Of a stretch of 64,000 bases of DNA, positions 1 through 12,901 are shown in pieces. A model generated the notes under the pieces. It saw nothing but the letters and a program-made list of their open reading frames with translations. It did no database searches and was not told the origin of the DNA. The position numbers and the translations under genes were made by a program. Source of the stretch: Klebsormidium nitens (taxonomy: Eukaryota; Streptophyta; Klebsormidiophyceae; Klebsormidiales; Klebsormidiaceae); the NCBI GenBank assembly GCA_000708835.1, contig DF236950.1, positions 127,451 to 191,450 of the forward strand. Reading direction: 5' to 3'. The stretch's first letter is position 1; the number at the start of each line of letters is the position of its first letter.

Positions 1-1752
1 TCTAGCATTCATTCAGTTGCTGATCATGCAGAAGTGAAGACAAGTTGGAACCAGGGTTGTTGTAACAAGATTTTGTCTAGCTGCCGTCAAATTGAGGTTG
101 TTGAGAGGTCTTTGTTGAAGCCTTGCACTGTCAATGTCTGGAACACAAGCGACACTTCTCGATTGTTGTGGATTGGCTTCTGAAGGTCGATTCACGATCT
201 TTCAGTTTGGAGCGTATTGCCAGTGGTGCGCTTGTCCTTGACCAAGATTTGGTATTACATGCACCATGCAGCTGTGAAGAGTTTTGGCGGCATAAGTAAC
301 CTGTTGTACGGATCCTATAGCATTTTAGAGGAGCTGGCCGCCAGCTAGATTGCATGAGGCTTTCTCTGTTCACGCTGTTGCGTATACGCTAGTATTGATC
401 GATCCAACTGTAACGTGCGCGTCGGACGGTCGACTGCTTTTAGAGGTAGAGCTACGAGCCAGGCCACAATATACGGCATACTTCTCTATACAGCCTTTCA
501 ACACTGCAACAGTGAATCTCACTCTATACTCTTAGCGGGCCCTTAGTGTTGCAAATGCAAGGACAGGCCTTAACTAAAACAGATACGCAATTGTCGAGTG
601 CTATTTTTACTAGACTCAGGCTGAGTCCTCNNNNNNNNNNNNNNNNNNNNNNNNNNNNNNNNNNNNNNNNNNNNNNNNNNNNNNNNNNNNNNNNNNNNNN
701 NNNNNNNNNNNNNNNNNNNNNNNNNNNNNNNNNNNNNNNNNNNNNNNNNNNNNNNNNNNNNNNNNNNNNNNNNNNNNNNNNNNNNNNNNNNNNNNNNNNN
801 NNNNNNNNNNNNNNNNNNNNNNNNNNNNNNNNNNNNNNNNNNNNNNNNNNNNNNNNNNNNNNNNNNNNNNNNNNNNNNNNNNNNNNNNNNNNNNNNNNNN
901 NNNNNNNNNNNNNNNNNNNNNNNNNNNNNNNNNNNNNNNNNNNNNNNNNNNNNNNNNNNNNNNNNNNNNNNNNNNNNNNNNNNNNNNNNNNNNNNNNNNN
1001 NNNNNNNNNNNNNNNNNNNNNNNNNNNNNNNNNNNNNNNNNNNNNNNNNNNNNNNNNNNNNNNNNNNNNNNNNNNNNNNNNNNNNNNNNNNNNNNNNNNN
1101 NNNNNNNNNNNNNNNNNNNNNNNNNNNNNNNNNNNNNNNNNNNNNNNNNNNNNNNNNNNNNNNNNNNNNNNNNNNNNNNNNNNNNNNNNNNNNNNNNNNN
1201 NNNNNNNNNNNNNNNNNNNNNNNNNNNNNNNNNNNNNNNNNNNNNNNNNNNNNNNNNNNNNNNNNNNNNNNNNNNNNNNNNNNNNNNNNNNNNNNNNNNN
1301 NNNNNNNNNNNNNNNNNNNNNNNNNNNNNNNNNNNNNNNNNNNNNNNNNNNNNNNNNNNNNNNNNNNNNNNNNNNNNNNNNNNNNNNNNNNNNNNNNNNN
1401 NNNNNNNNNNNNNNNNNNNNNNNNNNNNNNNNNNNNNNNNNNNNNNNNNNNNNNNNNNNNNNNNNNNNNNNNNNNNNNNNNNNNNNNNNNNNNNNNNNNN
1501 NNNNNNNNNNNNNNNNNGAGGTCGTTCGTCTAGCGCAGAACTCACATGTCCTACCTCGAAATATTTGCTAGTCCCAAATCGGACTATCAAAATTGCAGAT
1601 GCACGTGAACACGGCCCCCGATGGCCCTCACATCATTCCCCGCTCAACGCTCAATGCTGAACTCGCATCCGACAACCTGTTACAGCTCGGAGCCTTTGAG
1701 AGTCGTGCTCCCGCCTGTGTTTTCAACACCACAATGCTCCAACGAATCAAGA
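1..1752. other. 3' flank of TPC1 with assembly gap
   Basis: This stretch lies downstream of the minus-strand TPC1 stop codon. Bases 631-1517 are 887 Ns, an assembly gap. I see no convincing coding exon in the sequenced parts (1-630 and 1518-1752): open frames are under 100 codons and lack recognisable protein features. The two longest open frames across the region exist only because the Ns have no stop codons. Confidence 0.8.
631..1517. other. assembly gap (run of N)
   Basis: A continuous run of 887 N characters. It falls in the 3' flank of TPC1 and does not interrupt any gene model in this window. Confidence 0.99.
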
Positions 1753-4700
1753 CTACCTTAAGGCCTCGATCTCTTTCGCGAGCAACGAGCCCCGCGACTC
1801 GAGATCGCCTGGCTGGCCCCGCCTCCGCAGGCTCTCCTGCAGACTTAACTGCCGCAATTCGTTGCCGCCTAGCATGTGATCCATAACCTGCTGGAACCGG
1901 TCGCTCGGTTCCACTTCGACGGCCTTGCCGCGGAACCCGAGCCGCAAGTCGCGCAACTCGTTCCCGCCACTCTCGGCAAGCTCGGTCTCAACGTAGTACG
2001 CATCGAAGACGAAGCCAATAAATACGTTCATGATGAAAATGGTCCTGCAAGGAAAGGCCGCTCAAGACGTCAAGGTGCAGGACTCAGAAATGTAGGCGCT
2101 TGTCGGGCGGAGGTTACACCATGCATGGCGATGGTTTCATCGATGCTGCGATTTGAGCTGAGATGGAAGTGAGCCTGCGAGAGGAGCAAGGAAAGGATGT
2201 CAAAAGAAACGTGAGCCAGAATTGCCAGGCTGCTGCGGGTGGAGGTGCAACCGAGCGAGCTGCCTCTGCCTTAAATCAATGAAGAGACTTGCAACCAGGT
2301 GGGCGGTTAATGGTGCGGACGACGGTGCACGGAGTAATACGGAAGGAACTAGAAGGGGGCCGGAGCTCACCCGAGGATCAGGAAGCTGATGAAGTAGACG
2401 CGGATCCAGGCGGTGTCGTAGATGCGCCCCGCGATGGTGAGCCACACAGAGAACAGGCTGCTGTTGAGCCACTGCACACACGTGGGCAGGCTGCTGGTTG
2501 GGTTGGGCAACCGTCACGACAGTACACGGAGAGTGTTCGCAGCAAACCCCTACCGTTTCAATCTTACTCTACTTCTCGCAAGAAGAGAGGGTAGAATAAA
2601 ACAGAAAACGGTACGAAGCGAGCGTACTCCAGCGAACTGCATCACAAGCTGCCACAGCCGTCTATGTGAGATGTCGTTCACGAAGACTTTCATTTGAGCG
2701 CAAAGGCCATTGCAAAAGGGTCTTGCGCTCTCTCTCACCTCAAAGATAAGCACCATCCCCGATGCGTAATCATTGAAATTGTTGGGGCCGTAGCCGGAGT
2801 CCTCATAACCGGTGCCTGCGGAGTATGGCAGATTGTCTCAAGGATGCGCGAACGAACACAGCGACTTTGGCCACCGACATGCCCCTTACACGCGAGCGCA
2901 TTAAGGTCTGAACCGGGACAAGAAAAGCGACTTCAGGCCTTCTTTTTAGGCCTCGAACCTTAAGTACACGCAAAGCACCCTCGAGAAGAATACTTCATTA
3001 TGGACGGTCTGGCAGAGAGTATTCTTATGACTTTCATGAGCAAGTGCCTCTCAGGCAGCATATTTGTTTCCAGAACCAGTCGACGACCCGTTCTTCATCG
3101 TACTTTCCCGGAGTCTAAAGCGGGCACACGTCCGAGCATTCTCCAAAATCTCAGCAAATCTTGAGCGGGGGACTGAATCTGCTGGCAGCCAGCAGCGACC
3201 AACTCGAGGATTCCGAACTGGAGAAAGGCGGTCCACTATGCCGTTTCCGACTAGGGAGGTATTGGCTCAACTTGCTCTAACAGTCAACCCGGCGTTGACT
3301 TGCGAGTCTTTTGATCCCAAACATGACCCATTCCACTTTCAGTGACAAAGCCTCGATCTCGGCATCCTCGAGCACGCGAAAGAGCTCGCCAACCGACCGC
3401 AAATTTTACTGTTCTGGTGTTCCCGGCTCGAATTCTCTAAGGCCTTTTCGATCCCAAAGTATTAAGTCTGAGAGGGGATTGCGGCCGACCTTTGATGCAG
3501 GGCGCGCCGTCGTAGACCTCCCCCCCGAAGAGCTGGATGCCCATGCTGCAGAAGATTGAGCTGAAGCAGTACGTGACGCCCACCAGCGGCGTCACCACGC
3601 GCCAGAGGCTGAAGAACGACGTCATGATGACGGAGTAGCGCTTCACGGACGTCAGCACGCGCGCGAGGCGCAGGACGCACAGGATCAGCAGGTAGCGGAT
3701 CCACTCCGGCTGAACCAGGCCCGCCACGATCAGCACCTGGGAAGGGGGCGGGGTGTGTGTGGAAAGAGCAGGGAACAACCACACTATTGTCAGTTCCTGC
3801 TGGAGAAAGAGGGAACAACTACACCGGAACCGCGATGCGCAATTAGATTGATACAATTCGCGGGGGGAAGGCAGTTTGAAAAACTCTTCTGGTGCTAGAA
3901 TGGGCAAAGGGCAAAGGGCAAAGGGCTGTCTGGCCTCCTGCGAGAAGGAGATGGACGAAGGGGTGGCTGAAGGGCCCTCCAAGGCACGCGGACCGAAAGT
4001 GCATAACAGCTCCGGGTCGTGACAGCAGTCGTGACAGCTTGGAAGCAACAGCACAGCAGCTGCGCCCATTTGGGCTGAGAAAATAGCAGCCAACGCAGAG
4101 GAGGACACTTCCAAGATGAGTAGACCTATGCTCTTTGCTGCGATCTGTGCATCGCGCCAGACGGGCTTGAAGAGATTCACGCAGCCTCTTCAACACCACC
4201 AATCGAATCTTGAATCGACGCTGTACGCAAGCAGAATTTTAAAACCATCAGTAGAGACAAGTAGTCATGCAACGCCTAGATTGCGCGGCTGGCTGGGCGC
4301 TACCTGCGTGACGACGATTCCGAGCGTGACGAGGCAGTCAAATTTGTTGGCGGCGGTGCGCCAGTAGTGGCGCGCGCCCTCGGCCATAATCTTTGCCAGC
4401 ATCTCGGCGAGGTACAACAGCCCGAAGCCCATCTCGATGCGCAGCCATTGCGCCTGCAGCCTGCGGGGAAGACGGAACTGTTCCTTTGGGTGGATTCAGC
4501 AAAGCTCTTACTTTGGCATGTATTTCCAAGCTTTGCTATGGTGAGAAGAGGAGGCCTTTGTCCTCCCTTTCGGCGTCGCAGAGTGCGAAGAATGAATTCT
4601 TGCTCATGGACAGTTCCAAGAGTCTGATTTCGTTGGTATAGGAAAGGCCTTGCTTTCATTGATTTGCTTGATAACAAAGGACGTGACTTTAGCTGGGCGA

Positions 4701-7700
4701 AAAGCACGTACCCGTGAAGATCTCGGAAAGGCCCCCAAGTGATCCCCACAGACATGGTCTCGCCTGCTGTCACACAACGGACGCAACTTTTTACAGCGGG
4801 GCCACACTGCATGAGATCTGAAACGAGCGCACTGCTTCCAGAAGGGCGCAGTTGACGTCACCTCTGGTCGCCCGTGACGTCAGCCGCGGACTCGATCATG
4901 ATGACGAGCGCCTGCAGGACGAGGACCGCGTGCACGATGTGCTGGAAGGCGCGGCTGCGGACGAAGTCCTTGAATGCGTCGTAGCGCGCGGAGGTGAAAA
5001 CGTCTGCGAGAGAAAGAACAAGGTGAGACGCGCTGGAAGGCGATAACTGGTGTGAAACTTGGTTGCACACTTGCGCCAAATTTCACGTAAATCTTGATTC
5101 TGGGGAGTAATTCAAGAGCCCAGAAGGGGATCGAGACGGACTAGCGACAGCGGTTGGAGGGGTTACTCAGCTGTTGAGTGGATCACTTGCAAGCAGAAAA
5201 CTCGCAGGAGCAAGTCGCGGAAGCAGAAGGTGGGCGAAAGGAACACCCATTAGCAGGTTTGCGTGCAGCAGGTGCTTTCGGGGCCGAACGAGCGGACGGA
5301 TGGGTGTGTCATTGCGGCGCGGGGTAGCCAGTGGTCGACGCACGAGGATTCAGAACCGCTTTACACAGTTTTTAGAAAACAGATTTCTACGTTAGGCTGC
5401 TACGGTTCTCTTGGCTATCCTTAGCCAGAAACACAAAAGAAGCCAGGTCATACGAAGACGGGTTCCCGAAGCATGATTAAGCAAGAGGGTTAGCGAGGTG
5501 GAAGTATCATTAAGGAAGGCAACTCCCCAACCAAGTCAAGCACCCGCAACGGCGGTCCGGGAGCCGACAGTGGGTAAAGGAGGCGGTTAGGGGAAGCGAA
5601 CCCACCCGGAAAGAAGACTTCTAGTAAAGTGGGCTCGTCCAGCGGTACGAACCGGAGCCGCACCGCGACGCACATGTCCAGAAACTCTTCCTCGGTGATG
5701 CGGTTGTCACCCGAGTCGTCCAGCGCCAGAAAGATGTGCTCGATGTCCGCCTCGTCGAAGTGCGGGAAGTTGCGGTACTGGTTCAGGGCTATCAACAGCT
5801 TGCTAATCTGGCGGGAAAAGGGTCGAGGGGATGGGCTGGCAGATACGCGGCAGAAAAGATTGGTCGCTTCGGCGGACGAGGACCCTGCTCTCGCGCTTCA
5901 CGTTCAATGGGTATGGAAGACTTGAAGTAGCGTTTGAAGCAGAAGGCTTCATCCAAGGTTTTAACATTTTCTTCTCCTGGCTTCTGCTTTGCAAATTCGC
6001 GAAGTCTCGACGGCGTCCCTTGAGCGAACCCTGAGAGAGAAGGGGATCCAGATGGTTTGGAGTTAAGTCCGAACCCCTGACATACAAGCGGATTCAGCGA
6101 ACCAGAGTTGCGTCACGGGGGTAACACTCAAGTCATGAAACCTTGGAAACGCCGACATTATTCTCGAATTGAAAAGCGGCTCATGCGTTGAGTTCAAAAC
6201 TCAACCCTCTGGGGTGCTTTTCGACAGTCGGCGCTTGCTTTTCCCAACATCCTCGTCGATAAATCACTATGAAGGTCCTTCAATGCTTCATCAAGTCAAA
6301 TAATAAAAGCGCGCACAAAGCATCAGAAGTCATAGAAAAATACCTTGAATGAACTCGTGATCCTATCAAGCGAATGATGACCGACAGTATTCCAGAAAAG
6401 AAGGAAACGACGATCGTAGGTACAACCAAAGAAACTAGACCTAAAAGCATCGGGGAATTGACTATTCCAGTCGGTGCAAGCCCGGTACGGACTTGATGGC
6501 TGTCGAGGTAGCCCCGCTTGCGCTCGTCGAGCGTTTGGAAGGCCGCCTGCAGAATCTTGTTCCGCGCCAGGTACGCCTTCTTGTACTCCTTGGCCAGGCT
6601 GTTCTTGTACCCGTCGTACACCTGCGCGCGCGGGAGTGACGTCAGCGGACCCCCGCCCGGTGACCCGGCAGCCAGACCTTTGCATGTCACGACATTCGGT
6701 CGGTTTGAACAGGCAAGCCGGTGGCACAATTGCGAGCCGTGTTTGGTTTGTTGATTGGCAGGAAGGGAACTTGGGGAAGGACGTAGACCTTGCTAGGACC
6801 CTGGATTTAGAGCCCGGATAGGAGGACAGGCGAGCTTAATCTCGACAAATCACGGCGCAGTCCTCGGTCGCACAGCGTGCAGACACGGGAGGTGATGAAA
6901 GTGCCCCACTCCTTACCACGGCGAATATCAGACTGAGGAAGAAGTTGCACGACACGAACTCGAACGCTGCAACGCAGAGAACGGTATGAGGCACTTTCGA
7001 GAAGAGCTCAAGGTTTCAATACTTCCATGAAGCCGCAGATGTGTGCTTTCCCGGGCTATAGGAACGACGCGTTTCCGCTGTGCGGCCTCACTTTTCCGGC
7101 CGTTTTGAAGTCGCTACAGGCAACCCGCTACAAGCCCTCACACAATTTCTAAGCATAGCAGGCTCGGCGTGGCTACGAAGCTAGCGCATTGGGAGAGTTC
7201 AGACCCTGTTGCCGTCTGGATTAGCCAAACGAGACTTGACTTTGCATGCGGTCTGACTGTCCGAGACGCGCTTAGCGAACTGACGGCAAAGGAAGTGCAT
7301 GTACGAAAGCTTGGATTTCCTGGCACATCAAAGGAACACGGGCTTTCGAATTTACTCATGAAGATGAGCCCCGCGGCGCGATTGTCGTTGAAGGCGGGCA
7401 TCCAGAAGTCGGGCAGGTTTTGCGCCGTGAACATGCCGATGATCAGCTCGTTCAACGTGGCGCGCCAGGACTTGAAGTACTTCTCGCCCTGCAGGGACCC
7501 ATCAGCAGAGCCCTTGACAGTCAACGCCTCCAAATCGAAAGATAAGGTCAAAGTTCGTTCCATGTCGCGGATTGTCAGATCGTCCGTGTTAGATTGCGCG
7601 TCGACCGAAAACCTACTTGGCTTCCAGTCTTGCCTTTGTCGTACCGACAGGTAGGGGATACGGTGCTTTTCAAGCCGTATTACTTCTAGGGTATGTACCT

Positions 7701-10647
7701 TAGACTACCACGTGGATCTGAAAAGCCATCCGATTGGCTAAGAAATCTGGAAAGCCTTTTGCAACTTTTCGGTCGACGCCACCCTTACGTCGATTCGTAA
7801 CCTGCTTTCATGCATTCACCCGACCGCTTTTCGATATCAGGGAATTCCTAGGAGAAGAGCACGGTGTGGACGGAAGCTTGCTCTTTTCATACACCGTTTA
7901 TAAGGCCGAACTCCCCATACCATGCAAACTCTGTACCGGTTATAGGCTCCGGGGACTTTACTTGCGTGGTGTGCTCGAATAGGATGTAGAGCAGCCACGC
8001 CGAGAAGGCCAGCCAAAAGCCTATCAGCGTCATCATGTCCAGGAACGCCTGTGCCGGATGTCAGGACACGTGTCAGCCCGTGATCGAAATTCCTTCCTGA
8101 ATCTACATCCGGATCCTACCAGGGTTGAATCCATGAGGCATAAAAAGCTGCGAATGAGTCTTGAGGGGGAGGGGATCCGACATTAGACCATGTCTTCGCC
8201 CGCGCTGTTGAGATAAACATTCGAGTAGGAGAGGGCGTTTCGAAAGGAAGAACCTGGCAAGTGAAGTGGAGAGATAGGCAAAACAATTTGCGAACACCTA
8301 TCAGCTAGGCTGAATCATCATATTACTCCCTGCTTCTCTATAGTCAACGTACTTCTGGAAGTATATCAAAAGCAATGGCGTTATTGGGGAGACCGCCTAC
8401 CGGGATGATTCCTATCAGAATGCGAAAGGCCTTTCGAGTCTCGCCGCCATTGGCCCCCACCACGAGAACCCTGACACGACGTCATAACGACAGAACTGTC
8501 AGCGATTCTGAAACAAATCAGCAGCATTGCGAGAGAACCTCGGAGATGCCTTCCAACAACGTTTGCAGCACAAGTTCCAGAATATTTTCCCAGCGCCCTG
8601 CTTCTGATATTACTACCTGAGTCCGCGGGGATTGTCTTTTAACAGATTTGGCGAACATTGCAAGAGCGCAAGAATCCTGAAAGAGACCGTGTACCATACC
8701 TGAGGTACGGTGCCAGCCGGACAGCCACCAGCTTGTCGAGTATCCGGACGTCCGTGTAGAGCCATGCCGTGTTGACCAGGACGTCCGCAGCGAGCAGGGA
8801 GAAGAGCAGGATGAACAACTGGTTCAGGCGGTCCCGCCAAAAGTGACGGTGGCCCTCAAAAGATATGGGCAAGAAAACCTGCAAAATGGAAAAATGATAA
8901 GACGGCAGTTCAGGCGGCAAAAGAAGTCAACAGCCGCAGGGTGTCGCAGATCCTTTGTCAAAGGACCCCGTTTGAAGTCGATCGTCATTACTCAGTGGTT
9001 GTCAAAAGAAGGAAACGGACTGTTTGCAATAAATCTGACTGACATGACAAAGGCGATGTAGCCAATGCACGAAGCCAGTGGTGTCGGAAAGCAGTCAAAG
9101 TCAATACATACAGCCTTGGCCGTTGGAATACCTCCAGCAACACTCTATCTTGGCTCCACAATCAGGACAAGGACAGCCTTCGAATGAAAAAGTTGAAACC
9201 ATCACTTGGAACAAAGACTCGTCCTGGCTGATGCTCAACTGTCAGGAGCACCTAGTCAAGAAACCCCGCTTCCGAGGATCAAATCGAGTTTGAACTACTG
9301 GATCCTCATGATCCCAACATCAGTAAATGGACGTATGAGTAGGGGCCAAGTCTCACTTGGAATGCCAGGACGCACAGCGAGACCAGCTCGAGCGCATTGA
9401 ACGACTTTGGCGGCAGGTATGGGAACCCCCCGAGCCAGTACTTTTTCGGGTCTCCGCAAGGGTGCGGAAACGGCTCCGCACACCAGCTTGGCACCTCCAC
9501 GAAATTGAGCCCTAGCAAGAGACAGAAGTTGGCGGTCCAGATGGGCGCGAGCGCGCCGCACCAGAAGTAGCGCTTTGCAGATCGGGAAAAGTGTGTGCTG
9601 TCGAGGAGCTCGATTGGAAGCCCGATGCCGTCCTCCGCTAGATCAACAAGGGCCGCAGCGCGCTCGACGCGGTCGGCAGAAGACAGCCCGCTCTTGCGCC
9701 GGCCTTTGGAAGCCTGGAAAAAGGCGATTGGCTTTCAGAAGTTGTTTGGTCTTGAAGAGGAAGCATCGCAGGACCTGAACCGTTCTATTGCTCTTTTGCG
9801 AGCAGATCTCAAAAGTCGTGAAAGTGAACGTGGATTTTCATCTCACAGTGTCCTGCTCTCCCCAAGCAATGGAGCCTTCAACTTCATATTTGCAGTGGGC
9901 ATTGTGAGAAGGGCGAAAGGAATCAGTAGCTGTGAGGGTGGGTGGAAATCTAAGCATTTGAAGTATCTCTGCTTGGAACTACCGGGGCTACTTCACGATC
10001 TTGAAGAACGGTCTTCTTCTTCTTCACAAGCTGTTCAAACCTGATGTAGCAAGTTGAAAATAGTTGACACCCTTTCCAGACTAATTGCAGAAGGAACCGC
10101 TGTGGAGTCGGTTGTTAAGCAATCAGGAAGAAGCGGGGGGTCAGCTTCATGAGTATCCCAATAAACTGCTCAAAGGATTGCTAGGATGGAGGGGACCTTT
10201 CCAGTCAGTCCAGTGATGTTGCAGAATATTCGGGCCAACTTGGAAGTGCACAACTAGGTCCGCAGCTCAACACACAACAGTCCAAGTCGTGGATATGAAG
10301 CGTCCGGTCGCGTGTTTGAGCTGGAGGCTTCCTGATGCATGCAATTGGCTGCACAACCCATCAACGATCACGAGTAAGAAAGGCCTTCTTCTCAGTTCAT
10401 TAAATGACAAGCGTTGGCGCACCGTGATATAACTTTCTACCAGCTGGCGGCACGAACCTGTGCACCACCTCCACACAAGAACAACAGGACGAAGGATTCT
10501 CACCTGGGCGCGGCCAGCTGCATTGCGCATGCGAAACCCTCTCTTCTGTCCGTGACGAGCTGGTGCAGTGGGCCCTGCAGCAGAGATGCCTTCCGAGCTG
10601 GATGCAGGACGGGCATCTCCTAGGAGAGGCTCCTCAGACAATGCCAT
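1753..10647 (-). CDS. TPC1: TPC1-type two-pore voltage-gated cation channel
   Basis: Two-pore channel of the plant TPC1 family; the Arabidopsis member carries the slow vacuolar Ca2+-regulated cation current. Fifteen exons join in phase to 788 residues (Arabidopsis about 733): 10504-10647, 9357-9713, 8700-8878, 8401-8470, 7962-8048, 7356-7488, 6917-6966, 6493-6621, 5606-5807, 4862-5003, 4304-4460, 3490-3736, 2739-2815, 2371-2471, 1753-2044. The first Shaker-like domain has the hallmark AALVDLAEDG (exon 2), FLPISFEGHRHFW (exon 3) and pore I FTAQNLPDFWMPAF (residues 299-312). Two EF-hands follow: a degenerate one in exon 8 and a canonical loop DDSGDNRITEEE at 413-424. Domain II has voltage sensor WIRYLLILCVLRLARVL (562-578) and last helix NVFIGFVFDAY; the C-tail DHMLGGNEL matches plant TPC1. 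Start is the Met of MALSEEP; an in-frame upstream start would add about 28 residues. Exon 8 uses the weak donor GTCCGT. Pore II and one gating charge are unusual (see findings). Confidence 0.95.
3902..3926 (+). repeat. GGGCAAA microsatellite in TPC1 intron
   Basis: Three copies and a partial fourth of the 7-mer GGGCAAA lie in the intron between TPC1 exons at 3490-3736 and 4304-4460. On the coding strand this reads as a pyrimidine-rich TTTGCCC repeat. Nothing suggests a function. Confidence 0.8.
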
Positions 10648-11259
10648 GACAGCAGTATCAGGCAATGCTGCGCATGAGAACCCTTCACAGAATGCATGAT
10701 GCACAATGCGGCCCCGGGGCCACATTGGCATCGATCAGGATTCTAATTGGGTCTGCGTTCATTCGGTCGCCGCGAAATGCTCCAAAAGCTCGCCTTGCAG
10801 ACCAGTGGAGCTTGAAAATCCATCTTGCACAACTATTTTGCAGTCCATCACTAGGGTCCAGGTGAAATCACCGGTGGCAACCTGATTATTCCCCCCCCGG
10901 GACCCTGGCGACAACCTGGACCAGGGCTCATCAATACATGTAAATTTTCAAGCACGGACTCGGACTCGGAGATATCGTGCTGGGTTGAGGAACGTGCTCT
11001 GGCTGCAGTGGCGCCTCATGACAGTAAAGCAGTTCTGCATGACGGAGAATGGTTCAAGCACACATTTCTGGGTGAACAGCAGTGCATGAGAAGATCTTCA
11101 GGGATGCCTGCGGCGCCTGCAAGCCACAAGAAGCAGCGGTCAGTTGAAAGAACCCAGCCGCAATGAAAGATAGATTGTCAAGAAAGTTTTTGCAAGGTCA
11201 GCCTGGGGACAGTGCACCGCGCTCCAAATTCCACATGTAGGCTACCAGGATCGACCGGC
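10648..11259. promoter_or_regulatory. divergent promoter interval TPC1 / Ycf20-like
   Basis: About 610 bp separates the TPC1 start codon (minus) from the Ycf20-like start codon (plus), so both promoters and 5' leaders must lie here. A run of eight or more C followed by GGGA sits near 10895. No clear TATA box can be assigned. An in-frame ATG at 11212 could extend the Ycf20-like protein at its N terminus by 16 residues. Confidence 0.6.
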
Positions 11260-12901
11260 ATGGCTGGTATCATAAGTTCCGCATTGAATGTAGATGTACG
11301 AGCTGCCCCGTGCAGCCCAATTCATATACAGCGGTGCTCGCCAGCAGCTGCCACCCTTTTTCCTTCTTTCTGCTCTGCTAACACTTGTGCAGCATATGGG
11401 CCTCTCCAAAGAAAAACTGGACCAGTGATTGAGCGGTGGCATGAAAGAAACAAACGTGTCGGATGGAGGCGACGGTCATTCGAAAGGAAAAGTAGAGGTG
11501 GCGCCACCCTCACGACGGCTGCACTGGATGATACACGGCTGGTGAGTATATTTGCCCTTTGTCTGTATGAGCAGAGCACCATAGCAGAAACTGGCATTGC
11601 TTTTGAGCAAGCGTATCAATTAAAATCACCGCAAGTCAGTGGAGTGCAGACGAGTACAACTTTTCCTAGATTCTTTTGTGCTCCTGAGTTCGCATTTCAG
11701 ATTGTTGTGAGCTTGGCAAGGCTTTGCTGCTGCTTTTAGGACCACTTGATCAAGCGGCAATCACAGCGGCGGTTGGAACTCAATGTGACCCTTTGCAGAT
11801 TGACTTCCTGCGGACCATTCCTGACCGATCGAATGAGTACTTCAAACCGTTGTGGCGAAGGGGCATGTGAGTTTCTTGATATGTTCCAGATTGCGTGCCA
11901 CATTCAAAGAACATCTACCACACAATCAATCATTTAGGCTCTTGTTTCAATTCTGCAGGGCGGTAGAAGTGCTCTTTGTCATGCTTCATAAGCTTCAGAT
12001 TGGCCTGAGCTCATTAGACTGGGCTAGTGATTGAAAGCCACAACTCTCTTGAGCAGGTTGCAAACACCAAGATGTATCAAAAGGAGTAAGATGGGAAGAC
12101 ACTGACAATCTCTGCCAAGTATATGGAGTCTTATGTTTCCTGCAGCTGGGGCGGCGTTTCGTTGTTTGGGGGTTTCTACATTGCAAACACCATCTCACTG
12201 TCCCTGGGGGCCAACAGTGTGAGTACATCCCATCTTAAGTGTCGCGACCCTTACGTGCTTTTGCGTCCACTTGATTAATGAGGTTCATAAGCACTAGTGG
12301 CAACTATCTCCGCTGACAACATGTGGTGTCAGGCTTGTCCACTAACGACTCTGCATGCTCAAAAGGCATCAGGAGATTGGACACCTGTGTAGACAGATGA
12401 CTCACAGGGGTCAAGATGGATGCCCATCATGCGTCATTGAGCAAGTCTGGTTCTGGACTATGAATTGAAGAAAGCTTGTAACTGCAGGTGAATGATGTCA
12501 TCGCTGCTGCAGTTTGCACATGGTTTACTGAGTACGTAACGAAGTATTACTACAGCAGGGAACGAGCGTAAGTTAGCTTGCCCTTCAGCCAACTGGGCCT
12601 CTCAAGTCCGCCAACCTTTCTTCCTCCTCGAAGCACTTCAACTCGTTTGGAAGTGTGTAGAAGATCTGCTGAAGTAATCTGAGGCTATCTCCAAAGTCTT
12701 TGATTTCCCCTTGCTGCAAAAAGTACGTGTGGATCTCTATCAGCTGCTTTTTGATACGTGAGAATCTAAGCTCGTCTGTACACCACGGTTTATATCTGCT
12801 GTTTCTTCTGATGCAGGACGTTCCTTGACGCTTTGTTGAACGCATTCAAGATTGGTCTCCAGTATGGACTGTTTTGTGATGCCTTCAAGCTGGCAAGCTA
12901 G
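11260..12901 (+). CDS. Ycf20-like chloroplast membrane protein
   Basis: Nuclear Ycf20 (DUF565) family protein; plant members are small plastid membrane proteins, one of which affects non-photochemical quenching. Exons 11260-11541, 11799-11866, 12146-12218, 12488-12567 and 12817-12901 join in phase to 195 residues. The first exon encodes about 94 residues rich in S, A and R with few acids, as expected of a chloroplast transit peptide (MAGIISSALNVDV...). The mature part has a hydrophobic segment GGVSLFGGFYIANTISLSLG, a second segment NDVIAAAVCTWFTEYV, and the family signature FKIGLQYGLFCDAFKLAS at the very C terminus. The junction of exons 2 and 3 is the least certain, because another possible exon (11959 onward) lies in that intron but has no donor in the required phase. 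An upstream Met at 11212 is in frame. It shares a promoter interval with TPC1. Confidence 0.85.

Noticed and set aside
546-1590. Open frames of more than 320 codons on both strands
   Set aside because: They consist almost entirely of undetermined bases from the N run.
11959-12034. Possible extra exon in the Ycf20-like gene (VEVLFVMLHKLQIGLS)
   Set aside because: It has a good acceptor and joins exon 2 in phase, but no donor in the phase needed for the next exon, while exon 2 joins the 12146 exon directly in frame.
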